DNA from: Inia geoffrensis
Lineage: Eukaryota; Chordata; Mammalia; Artiodactyla; Iniidae
Assembly (NCBI GenBank): GCA_036417435.1
Contig: CM070917.1
Location: 58,502,436 to 58,566,435 of the forward strand
Length of the DNA: 64,000 nucleotides
Reading direction: 5' to 3'
In this document: piece by piece, positions 1 through 12,100 of the stretch
Layout: the number at the start of each line of letters is the position of its first letter
Numbering within the stretch: the stretch's first letter is position 1
Made by a program: the position numbers and the translations under genes
Notes under the pieces: generated by a model
Database searches by the model: none
Seen by the model: the letters and a program-made list of their open reading frames with translations, nothing else
Told to the model about the DNA's origin: nothing

Positions 1-7
1 CGCTTAC

Positions 8-130
8 CTCGCTCACTGCTTTCCTGAGCGTCCGGGTGTCCTCAGCCTGAGCGCGGTACTGGGCCTCTAACAGGGCAATCTGTTCTTCCAGCTGGTTGGC
101 TTGGGTGGTCAGCTGGTCCACGTGCAGGTC
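8..130 (-). CDS. CCDC40: CCDC40 coding exon 9, coiled coil (last exon in the window)
   Basis: A 123-nt exon (41 codons), acceptor CCTTCCAG at 138-131 and donor GTAAGCG at 7-1. It reads [20 protein letters not shown] and ends RTLRKAVSE, matching human [20 protein letters not shown] and LRKAVSE. The donor runs to the edge of the window, so the next exon is outside. Confidence 0.95.
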
Positions 131-3100
131 CTGGAAGGGAGGGGACGAGACGCACAGTGAGATGGGTCCCCAGCAACCTCAACCCATGTCAGCAACCCCA
201 TGCTGGCTGGGCATGGCCCCCAGGGCTGCGGTACTCAGGCAGGGGCAGGGCTGATCAGATCAGGAAGTCAAGGATGTGGCAAACAGGCGCATGGGCATCA
301 GCTTTGCAGGACACCTGCTGCCGCTTCTCCAACTCGGCCCGCGTGCGCTCGGCTTCCGACTTCTTCACGACTCGCCTCATCACCCGGATGTCATCACGCA
401 CGTCCTGGTCTACGTTCTGCATGTAGAAGAGATGCAGAGCCAGGGTCTCCATCTCGGTTTGCAGAGCCGCCACTGGGGAGAGAGGGGGAGGGTGTCCCAG
501 CATCGCACACCGGACATCGTGGAAGCAGCACCCCTCCCCCCACTGTAGGGTGGGTCTGGGAATCAGCCTTTCAACTACAAAGACCCATACCTTTGCCATC
601 AAAGACTTTACAGTCTAGCTGGAGAGACGAAATATACGTAATCTATGCCCGCCAACTGCAATAAACCCTCCAATCTCACCACATATTAGAGATTCTCCGT
701 GTCTAAGGATGTTCTGAAACAGTGTCAAGGTTACGAGGCCTCATGTGAATTTTACAGCTTTCTTACCACTTAGAGGTTGGCAATCTCAGGTACAGTCCTA
801 AATCCCCTGGGAGGAAACCAGCCTGAAGGGTGGGCTGAGCACCACTGAAGCATGGGTTCCTTGGAACGAAACCCACGAGATTGAGTTATAAGCTAGAACG
901 CCAGTTTATTTAGGGAGATAGACTTCAACCAGTAATTGTTGGCTCACTTGTGTAGAGCATTCCTTATTCAGTGGGTAGATCTAAACAGAAAATCGATTTA
1001 TAGATCAAAAGGCTGCTGGGTGAATATCATGTTGGAGTGAGGTGTTTTTGAAGGATGAACTTAAACTTGAAAAATAATTTGTTTTATTTTTTTACATCTA
1101 AGACGACTGTAAAAACTCTAACACTAGAGAATTCTTTGGCTCCTGTGTGGCTAAGAGTTACAGGGGAGGGGAATGGAGCAAATGCAGGGAAACGAGGGGG
1201 GAGGTTTTATAGAAAGAGTGGTTGCCAGGTGGACTGGGGTGGGGGTGTATGTGGGGAAAGGGTCTTTAAAGAGGTAATCAAGATAAAAATGAGGTCACCA
1301 GGGTGGGCCCTAACAACTGGTGTCTTTATGAGAAGAGTAGGTTAGGACACAGACACACAGAGGATGACTTTGTGAGGACACAAGGAGAAGACAGCTGTCT
1401 ACAAGCCCAGGAGATTGGCCTCAGGAGGAAACACCCTGCCAACACCTTATCTTGGACATCTGGCCTCCAGAATGACAAGAAGACAAACATCTGTTCTTCA
1501 AGCCGCCCAGTCTGTGGCCCTTTTCTATGGCAGAGGGCGCCAACTAATCCACCCCCACCTGAATCAGAGAGCTCGCCCACCCATCCTTCAGGGCACTCAC
1601 TTCTGCCCCTCTATCCTTTCCTGGCTGAGTGACTGAGAGTCAATATTTCAAATATTCTTTTTAATTTGTATTCTTTCAACATTAGTGAAATCAAGTCTAT
1701 TTTCACAGTTTGAAGACCAGCTGTCCTTTTCCTTCTCCGACTTGCCCGCTCACACCACTGGCCCTTCTTCTATGGGTGGGATAGTCGCCTTTTACCTATT
1801 AGGCTTCAAAGGGCCCTTCATGTAATAAAAACAGGGTGGCTAGAGTCTCAAATGCCTCCCATGACCTCTGCCCCCCGTGTCACTCCTGTGATTGTGTTTT
1901 GTGGCTAAACAGGAAATGATCAGGTGGGCCTGACCTGAGCAGCTGAGCACTCTAGAAGCAGAGTTTTCTTGACCTGGTGTCAGAAGAGGAAGCCAGAGAG
2001 ATCTGCAGGGTCAATGGGATTTGTTTAGTGTGAAATAGGAGTCTAAGTGTTTATTTTCAGGTGGTCAAATGATCAAAAATATTTAGTGATTTGAAAATAC
2101 AACCTGTACTTTCAATTTGCAGTAAATAGCTAAATTCCTGAGTAAATTTCCTGGAACTCCCTACTCTGCACTATTGATCTGTTTGCCCATTTTTTCTCTA
2201 GTGCCATTTTGTTTCTATTGCTGTAGATTGATGCTGTGTTTTGATACCTGATAGGACAATTTCCCTTCATTATCCTTCCTTTTCACCATTTTCTTGGATA
2301 TTCTTGTGCATTTAGTGTTCCCAGTGAACTTGGAACTTGAAAATCACTGGAGAGCTTTTTAGGTATTGCATGCATGTATTGATAAGGGAAAAAAAGCAAG
2401 GAACAGAGCATTGGGTATAATATGCAGCTACTTGTGTAAAAAATATAGAAAAAATACCACAACCCTTGTAGCTTTGCTTTTATATGCAAAAACATCTTTA
2501 AAAGAATACACAAGAATCAATAATACCATGTGCCTCTGTGGAGGTGGCTGGAGGCCGGGGCGGGGGAGACTCCAGAGTGCCTTAATTTTGTATTATTACT
2601 TCTTGAAAATAATAACTAACTGTGTTAAATAAATTCAAGTTCACCCAAAACATCCCATCGTGGATTTTAACTGGGCTTGCATTGAACTACTTATTAATTT
2701 GGAGAGAAATGACATTTGTTTCCTCTCATTTGGTTACATGATTTGTTCCATTTATTTAAATCTGCTTTATGTCCTTTAGTAAAATTTTATTGTTTTTCCT
2801 CAGATAGGTTCACTTGCTTCTTGTTAGGCTTATTCCTCAGTATTTTATGGTTGTTATAGCTATTATGGATGAGGTTTTAAAAAATTATAATTCATAACTG
2901 GATATGACTGGTAGAAAAGAAAATTATAGCTCTGGTATTGTTACTTTATAGATTTCTTACTGTTTTTTTTTAGCTTTTCATCAGTGATCTTGAATCTGCT
3001 AGGTAAACAATCATACCATTGGTGGAGAATGAGTTTCATGACTTCATATCCAGAATCTATACTTTGTTTATTTTTCCTGTTTTCTTTCATGGCTGGAACC

Positions 3101-6100
3101 TCCAAGACAATGCATCCTCATCTCATTCCTTAACTATGATTACTCCAGGGCTTTCCTCTGAGTAAAACTGCCTTGTTAGTTGCTGATAAATACTTACAAC
3201 GAACTTTCCTTCTATCCTAGTTTAGGACTGACAATGAGTTTTATCCAAACACCCATTTGACATCCACCCAGAAAATCTATTCGTTCTCTCTCCTTTAAGA
3301 ATATAATGCAATGAATCAGTAGATTTCCTAATTTCAAATTATTCCAGAATTAAGCCCTCTTGACTAGGAGGTATTTTTCTTTTCATATATTGCTGAACTT
3401 AATCTTTTGTTGCTGAGTAAAAATTTAATATTTGCTAATTTAATATTTTATTTAGGATTTTTATACCTCATAAGTAGGATTTTTATACCTCATAAGTAGG
3501 AACACTTTATAGTTTTCTGTTTTTGTACATTGTAAACTTTTCCAGTAAGGATTATACTGAACATTGTAAAATAAGCCTGGGGTGGGGTGTGGCGGGGGGG
3601 GAGGCGTGGTGTCCCTGGTGGCGCAGTGGTTAAGAATCTGCCTGCCAATGCAGGGGACACGGGTTCAAGCCCTGGTCTGGGATGATCCCACATGCTGCAG
3701 AGCAACTAAGCCCGTGGGTCACAACTGCTGGGCCTGTGCTCTACAGTCCGCGAGCCGCAGCTACGGAGCCTGTGTGCCACAACTGTTGAAGCCTACGCAC
3801 CTAGAGCTGGTGCGCTGCAACAAGAGAAGCCACCGCAATGAGAAGCCCACGCACCGCAACAAAGAACAGCCCCTCCTCGCTGCAACTAAAGAAAGCCTGC
3901 ACACAGCAAAGACCCAATGCAGTCAAAAAAATAAAAATAAAAAAATGCCTGGGAAGAGTCTCCCAAATTTTCCACCCACCTGTGGGTTAAATAACATAGG
4001 AAGTGTCTGGTTTTGTCCTGTCTGTAATCCTATGGCATTTTTTTCCCTTTACCTTTGGAATTTAAAAATTTCACCAACTATGTCTAGGCATGTTTATTTT
4101 TTCTTCCACCCATCTGGCCCTCCATGAGTTTTTACATCTGAAGATTCATCTTTCTTGAACTCATGCAAATGTTTTCCTCTGATGTCACTGGTTAATGCCC
4201 CTAATCTCCTGGAATTTCTATCTCATGGATACTGACTTTACCAGACCTACAGTCCACGTCTTTCATCTCCTTCTCAAAACGTCCATCACTTTGAGTTTTT
4301 GCTTTGAATTCTGGGCAGAATTCCTCAAACTGACCTTTTAGTATACAAGTTCAATTGTTCAATTTCCAGCAGTGCTGATCTGCCTATTTAGTACTTTTGG
4401 CGGGGTACGGGGGGTGATTCTATTTTTTAATTCCGAGTATCCTTTTCCCTAATAGTTGGTTCTCATATGACTGATGAGATGTCCTCTAAGATCTCAGGTC
4501 GAACACCAGCTGGCGTATGCTGTGTTTTCGGAACCCGGTCTGTGTCTGTGGAGGCGTCTGCTCTCCTGTCTGGGGATTGCCGCTGATGACTCACATTTGG
4601 ATGTGAAGGTTTACTGACTGGTGTGCTTCACCCCCCTCCTGAGTGAGGAGGTCAACTGTGGACATTCTCCAGAGGCCAAGCCCCACGTTTCACCTATGGG
4701 ACAGTGCAGTGGCGGCACCTGGTAGGCAGGGCTGGGACCGCCACCCGAGTTCTTTAGTCTGAAGAGGGGAGAAACGGTGCCGTTAGGTAGGTGGGTCCTT
4801 TCTTGGTTGAACAGCTTCTGCTCCTGCTACCTGGTGACTTCCAGAAAGGACAGAGTGTCCACGAAGGTGTCTGGATCTTTCCAGAAGCCCATCCACACCT
4901 TGAGGATATGATGAGGGGTGCTGGTGGGGACTCAGTTCTCCTGTGTGGAGGGGGTGGGGGACCTGTGTCCTCTTTCAGGCTGGTCTAAATTCTGTTATAT
5001 CTGGAGGATGTGGCTCCATTGTTTTAGTGTGAATGTCGTGCTCTTCTCTTTTTGGTACATTCTGTTAATTTGGTGATACTCAGGGAGGGGTGCTCTTCCC
5101 CAACTCTGTCCAGAAAACTCTCCTGCATTTCTCAGGGTCCAAAATGCTCCTTTCCATCCAGAGTTGGGATATACGTGTGATTTTGGTTTCTCCCAAATTC
5201 TTCTAGGTTATTTTCCCCTTTATAATAGTAATACAGAGTTGATAAAGAAAGTTGGAAACATGAAAAAGCACAACAACTGAAATAACCTGCTGTGACCACG
5301 CTGTTCACTGTGGCCCACGACCTCCGCTCCGTGCAGAGCTGTTGCTTTGGTAGGAACAGTGCACGGTGACTAGTCGCACCCTCACTGTCTCTTCTGCTCC
5401 AAAGCCACCTATTCCCCGTCACCTGCCACACATGCTGGGGCTGCAGGGCTCTGGACCATGGCCTCCTGCGCTTTGGATTGGCCTCACCCGTACCTCCCAC
5501 CTATTTGAACTCTGCCGATTCCCGCCCTTCCCTGCCTTCTGGATACCCCATCTTCAACCCCAGCAGCCCACCCGCCTCTCCAGCATTTTAAAAATTAATT
5601 AATTAATTTTTGGCTGCATTGGGTCTTTGTTGCTGCACACGGGCTTCTCACTGTGCTGGCTTCTCTTGCTGTGGAGCACAGGCTCTAGGCGCACGAGCTT
5701 CAGTAGCTGTGGCTCACGGGCTCCAGAGCACACGCTCAGTAGTTGTGGCGCACGGGCTCAACTGCTCCGCGCCATGTGGGATCTTCCCGGACCAGGGATC
5801 GAACCTGTGTCCCCTGCGTTGGCAGGCGGATTCTTAACCACTGCGCCACCAGGGAAGCCCGCCTCTCCCGCTTTTGACTCCAAATACCCCGCCTGCCGGC
5901 TTTCAGTGTTTGCTCCTTTGCCTGATTAGGTGCATTTTAAGACATTTATGTCTTCCTTCCCCCAAAAGTTTGGGAACCCCTCCCGTACGGGGACACAGCT
6001 TGCCTTTCATGAAGCCCTGCGATGGCATGCGGGGACACCCCTCGGGGTCATGGTGGCACTTGGGAACACCCCACCAGGTTGCGATGGCATTCAGGGATAC

Positions 6101-9100
6101 GATGGCACGTGAGGATGCCCCTTGGGGTGTCTATGGCACGCGGGGCCGCGCCACGGGGACGCCTGCGAGGACACGGGGCCGCCTTACGCTTCTTGCGCTC
6201 CTCGCCGGCGGTCTCGCAGGTCCTGGCGTAGCACAAGCGCACTCTCTGCAGCTCCTCCTCCTTCCTCCGCCTCTCGCACGCTGTGATCGAGTGGCGGTCG
6301 TGGCTCTTCTCGAGCTGCATCTGCAGGCGGGCCAGGTGCTGCTGGACCCCGTAAAGGTCCACCCCCAGCTCCTGCCGCTGGACTCGGCTTTGCTTGGTGG
6401 CCACGCCCTGCACCAGAGAGAGAAGCTGGGTCATGGAGATGCGGGTGCACGCACAGCCAGGTGGAAAGCGGGACAGGTACGCACCAGCTCTTGAAGTTCC
6501 AGCCTCAGTTTCTCTATTTGCCGGTTAAGATAGTTCTTCAGGGCAGCCTGGAATCTTATCATCAGGGGCTAAAACAGTGGAAGAGCACAGCCGGTTACTG
6601 TGCTGTCCCCTCCAAGGCTTAGCCTAAATTGCCACAACTCTTGGCAGGGGACGGCAGAAATAACTTCCACGCTGGGTGCTCCCCACTTCTGCCCAGGATT
6701 CTTATTCCAGAAGCCACAAATTCAAGGCACTTGTGGTCTCATCCTAGGCACTGAAGGGCCTGAGTGCAAAATGACAGGGTGGGCTGGGGCAGTGGTCCTG
6801 GTTTAGTCCCTGGGGCCAGAGGGCAGTGATGAGCAGTGCCTGGGATGCCAGCACCAAATGAACTCGCAGCCCCTTTTCCCAGTGCAGCCCTGATCCTTCC
6901 CGTGGTACCGGGAGCACCAAGTCTTTCCAGAGAGGTTCATCCAACCAAGACCTGCCCTCCCCACTTGCCAGAGGGGTGGGACACTCAAGGCAGTGGCTAT
7001 CAGTGGGGGTGATTTTGCGCCCACCCAATATCCAAAGTCTGGGGACATTTCTGGCCATCACCACTAAGGGGGTGCTACTGGCATTTAGTGGGTGGAGGCC
7101 CCAGGGATGCTGCTCAGCATCCTACAGTGCCCAGGAAGCCCCCACCACAAAGAGTGATCCGGCCCCAAATGTCTATAGTGTGGAGGTTGGGAAATGCTGA
7201 CTCTGAATGAATGAACTTAAAGGGAGAATAACCTTTACAAGGTGGCAGCTCAAACCCTGCAGATAAGCCATTCAGGGAGCAGGTGAGACCTGAGTGTGGC
7301 ATTTGCCGGGTGGAAGGTGGGCCGTGGGGGCTCGGGGCAGGGCAGAGCCTACAGGGCAGGTGTAGGAGTGTCTCTAAGTCCATCTTCGTCTGCATGGGGC
7401 AAAAGCAAAACTCCAGAATGTTTCCTTACGTGGTTTGGGTCCAAAACCACCAGCTGGGATCTGTCTTCTTCGGCCTCGTCGCTGGCCTCAGACTCCACAC
7501 TCTCCACCAGGCCTCCTTCCTCGGCCGTGCTTAACTGCTGGATCCTGTCCAGGAATGAGGATGTGGCTTCTTCCCTGGGGTGGGCATCAGGCTCTGGGGG
7601 GACGAGTAGAGGGGAACGACAAACATCACTGAGGAGTTAATAGAGAGAGTGCTTCTCTGGAGGAATTATCAGGCAAAGCTGACGCCCAGTTTCGTGCAAC
7701 ATGATGGAAAAAAGAAACAAAAGGCACCCCTTTGGATTAGGGTTCACAAGTGCTATTCACAGGGTCTTCTGCTCATGAATTTTCTACTAGCTGATTCAAC
7801 ACCTTCTGTAGAAAGGATTGCACTTTAAAGGTAGACAAGAAGGAAACACATTTTGTTGATACTTTTTAATACATAAATAGTGAACAGAAAGGTGGCTTCT
7901 TAATGATGGACTAGATTTTTTTTTTTTTTTAATGGAAAAGAGATATGATTGAAATCAGTGAGGCTCTAGTTTCAACTTTTCTCCCTTCCTGAGCTGGAGA
8001 GATCCTGTTTTGTTTCTAACTCCTTTAGATGTGTGCTGTCTGCATGCTGCTTGTGAGTGATGTGAGTCTTTGTTAGCTGGACCATCCACCCACACACACC
8101 CACCACATGGAATATAAAAAAACCCAATCTGCTTTCCCACATACTCAACACTGGGATACCGGAGCCAAGTGGAAAGATAAGGGTGTGCCGGGAAAGCCTT
8201 GGAAAGTCAGCAAACAGACACATGTTTAGGGGTGAGCTCCCCCGAGACCAGCAGGCAGTGAGACACTTGGCCAGGGCTGTGGGCTGTGGTGTCACGAGAT
8301 CTTGGTCCAGGCCTGGTTCTGCCACTTACGCGGATGGGTTACTTAATGACTCTTAGGGTCTCTAACATGGAGAACAGTGCCTAGCTCACTGGGTTAGTGT
8401 AAGGATTAAATGAGATAAAACAGAAAAATGTTCCACATGTGTTATCCATATCTGTTAATGATATTTTTATCTTTTGGCTCACAGCGCAACAGGAAACAAG
8501 GTAACAGGTGGTGAATGAGTGGCAGCCCTCGCGTAGAAGGGCATGTGAAGTGGCTTGTCCCACAATACCTGGCTGCTGCGTGGAGGGGCCCTCGGTAACC
8601 AGAGGCGGCTCGTCAAAGTCCAGGGATGTGTTGCTGCTCCCCTGGCTGTGTCCGAGGCGGTGCTGAGCCCCCAGAGGAAAGACCTTCTGCCGGAGCGCTC
8701 CCTGGGATTGTTTTTAGAGCAAAAACAATCAAATCTGAATTTATGAGGGTTGTCAGGACTAAGGAGTTAATTCATTACAGTGTTCAATTCAACATAGTTG
8801 TGGACTTCCCTGGTGGCGCAGTGGTTAAGAATCCACCTGCCATTGCAGGGGACATGGATTCGAACCCTGGTCCGGGAAGATCCCACATGCCGCGGAGCAA
8901 CTAAGCCCATGCGCCACAACTACTGAAGCCTGCGCGCCTAGAGCCCCTACTCCACAAGAGAAGCCACCGCAATGAGAAGACCGCACACCTCAACGAAGAG
9001 TTGCCCCGCTCGCCGCAACTAGAGAAAGCCCACCTGCGGCAACAAACACCCAACGCAGCCATAAATAAATAAATAAATAAATATACTAAAAATAATAGAA

Positions 9101-12100
9101 TATTGTTTGCATAACATTTGGCTTTTGCAAATGGTCAAAACAGAAAGCACCTAGCGCCACTCCCATGAGGAATCAGGAGTGGCCTCTTTCCGTATAGATC
9201 TGTAGCAAAGTGTAAACGCTGAGGTATGGGTGTGTGCTGGACGTGGGTTTCTTGACTCCCAAATGCTGTTCTCTCCCAGGATGGTAAGCAACACCTCTGA
9301 GCATCCTCTTTATAAAAGGATGCTGGAAAGCCTGAGCCCTGGCCAGGGTCTCCCAAGGGGGCTGTTTCTTGTCTTCTTTCAAACTGTTTCACTTTAGGGA
9401 CATTTCCCTATGCAAAGGATTTCCCTCAATAGAAGCATCTGGCCCCATTTTAGCTCTAAAGGGGACTCTTGCGATGATTATTGTTGACAGTAATTACTGC
9501 TGCTGATGAGTAGGTGAATATTAGTAACAACAGACGATGACCCTGCACAAGACCCTGCAAGGTGGATGCCAGTCATTTCTGTCATCTGTAGGGGAAGCAG
9601 CTCACAGAGGCTGAAGCCCTTGCCTAAGTTCGCACAGCCAGCCAAGGGTCATCTCAACGCCCACAGCTCCTGTTCTTTCTAATTGTACTTCCTCAGGTGA
9701 TGCTGCTTCTAGAAATGATTTCTGAGGCATCCGGAACCACAATGACATTAATGGGGGCCCAGAGTCCAAAGCCCACCTCTGGGGTGTCCAGAAAGGGCTT
9801 CTCCTAATGAGACGTCAGTGAGGCGCCAGAACACGCCGATGACACGGCAGCTTCTGCCCCACGATTAAGTTACTTCTTAAGACTGAGAGCTGAGAGGAGA
9901 GAAACAGGGTTCTCTCTTTGGGCTTGTCTCTGCCCTTCTGGCTGATCAAATTTGGAGAATGTTTCTTCGTGAGTTTTCTAGAAACTAGACTCGAGGATGG
10001 AAATTGGTTTTACAGCTCAACAAGTGACCTATACTTCAACACTCCTGGCTATCTTTTATTTATTTACTTTTTGGCCATGACTCACGGCTGGTGGGATCTT
10101 AGTTCCCCAACCAGGGATTGAACCTGGGCCCTTGGCAATGGAAGAGCAGAGTCCTAACCACTGGACCGCCTGGGAATTCCCAGTCCTGGCTTTCTTAGAA
10201 AGGAGGGCACCGTTTTGTTGTGTTAAATTCTTAAAAGTGGTTTTGATCATGTACTTGTCATTTGTAATTATAAAGCTTAGTTGGGGGTCATCGACTATCG
10301 AATTGTGTCATTCTCTAAAGTTATTAACTCTTCTAGGTTTCACAGGGTGGGGAGGGATTGTCACTTCACCGTTCAGAGCCAGAGTGACCGTCTGCCATCA
10401 CAGCTGCATGCCTCTGGGCAAGGAAGTCCCTTGGCCCCTCAGTTTCCTCACCTGAACTATGGGGATAATGATAGTTCCCACCTCACAGGGTTGTTGTCAG
10501 GATTCACTGAAACAACACATGTCAAAGGCATTGAAGTGTCCAGCCCAGAGTCCATGATGGAGAAACGTTATGCGTTCTCTTCCTGCCCCACCCTGCCCCT
10601 CACTTCCCTTCTAGAACAATCAAACCTAAAGCCAACAGTTGGCTTGGCCCAGTGTGGGGTGATGAGCCTGGACAAGGTGAGGAGAGCAGGTTCCAGAGAC
10701 TGTCCCCGAGGTGGCTCATGATAGCATAGGTGTCAGGCCTGGGCCTGCTGAGGAGGGGTCCCGGTGTGGAGAGTCACAGCCCAAACAATTGGGGCCTGGC
10801 CTGGGTGGGGTTGGCCCAACAAGGTGATGAGGGTGTCCACAGTCATGGTGGCCCAGTGAGGGTGTGTGTCTGAGCCTGAGTGGGGTGAGGAGTGTCCACC
10901 TGGGGGCAGGGAAGTGCAGTGAGGGTTACATTCGGGGGATTGATCAAATTAATAATATGTTAAGGATAATAGGGACCAGGTCTCCTACTGTTGGAAAAAG
11001 GAGTTAAAATATAGAAAGGGAGAAAACTAGCAGGAACCATGTCAAGGGTGGTTTGGAATTAGAGACGTTTTGGTGTGAGCTACGTGTATGTGTATGGTGT
11101 GTTTGGGGTCGAGGGTTCCGTGAAAAGAAACCAAGCTCCTGGAGAAATGTCTGGTTCTCAGGCTGGGGCAGTCTGTGCCAGAGAACAAGAAAGCACCTAA
11201 AGGATGATGGTGGTTAAAAAAAAAAAAAGAAAAAAAGAATGGTACTGATGTGTCAGAAAGACACAAAGGCCAATTTGAATGGGCTCCACTGGTCAAATTG
11301 GGAACAACCAGAGCCTCAATATAAATCATGATAGTAAATGGATTATAACACAGTGAATGAAATGGGAAACAGTGAGTCCATACAGATATGAAACTTTACA
11401 TGAGTAAATTGAAAGTTTAATGAGGAATGGATGTTACCATAGTTCCAGGGTATCCCTCCCATGTTTATCTCAGAATGAAGAGTTGTTTTAATATTTGAAA
11501 ATCAATCAATGTGTAACCACCAAATTAACAAACTAAAAAAGAAAAAAACATGATCCTCCCAATAGACACAGAAAACACTTTTGACAATAGCCAACATCCT
11601 TTCATGATTAAAAAAAAATCCACAAACTAGGAATAGATAGAACTTCCTCAACTCGACAAAAGGCATCTATGAAAACCCACAGCTAATGTCATATGCAACT
11701 GTGAAGATTGAAAACGTTCCCCCTAAAATCTGGAAAAAGGATGTCTGCTCTCACTACTACTATTTGACATTGTACTGGAGGTTCTAGTCTGTGCAATCAG
11801 ACATGAAAAAGAAATAAAGGGCATCCAGATTGGAAAGGAAGAAGTTAAACTGCCTTTTTTCACAGACAACACAATCCTTTTCATGAAAAGTCCTATGGAT
11901 TCTACAAAAAAACAAAAAGCTACCAGACCCAGCAAGGGTGATTAGCAATGTTGCCGAATATAAGATTGATATACAAAAATCAATTGTATTTCTATGAATG
12001 AGCAACAAACAATTGGAAACCATTTATAATGGCATCAAAAAATGCAAAATAGGAAATTCCTTGGTGGTCCAGTGGTTAAGACTCCATGCTTCCCCTGCAG

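Larger units (their letters stand above)
473..6187 (-). other. CCDC40 intron 7 (between coding exons 7 and 8)
   Basis: A 5.7-kb intron. From right to left it holds the 31-bp minisatellite, an antisense CHR SINE (5588-5860), unassigned sequence (3950-5570), a sense-strand CHR SINE (3608-3945), a long antisense L1M relic (about 2040-3570) and an MST/MLT1-type LTR fragment (about 1260-1525). 480-1250 shows nothing I can name. No open frame looks coding. Confidence 0.8.

Noticed and set aside
3582..4127. A 181-codon open frame
   Set aside because: It runs through a CHR SINE and its flank. Similar frames appear at the other SINE copies (5610-5929, 19050-19459, 31263-31544, 31561-31980).
8566..8570. 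Alternative CCDC40 exon 5 acceptor two bases further in (agag/CCT)
   Set aside because: Using it would break the frame with exon 4. The acceptor giving the split GAG codon keeps PDAHPRE in frame.
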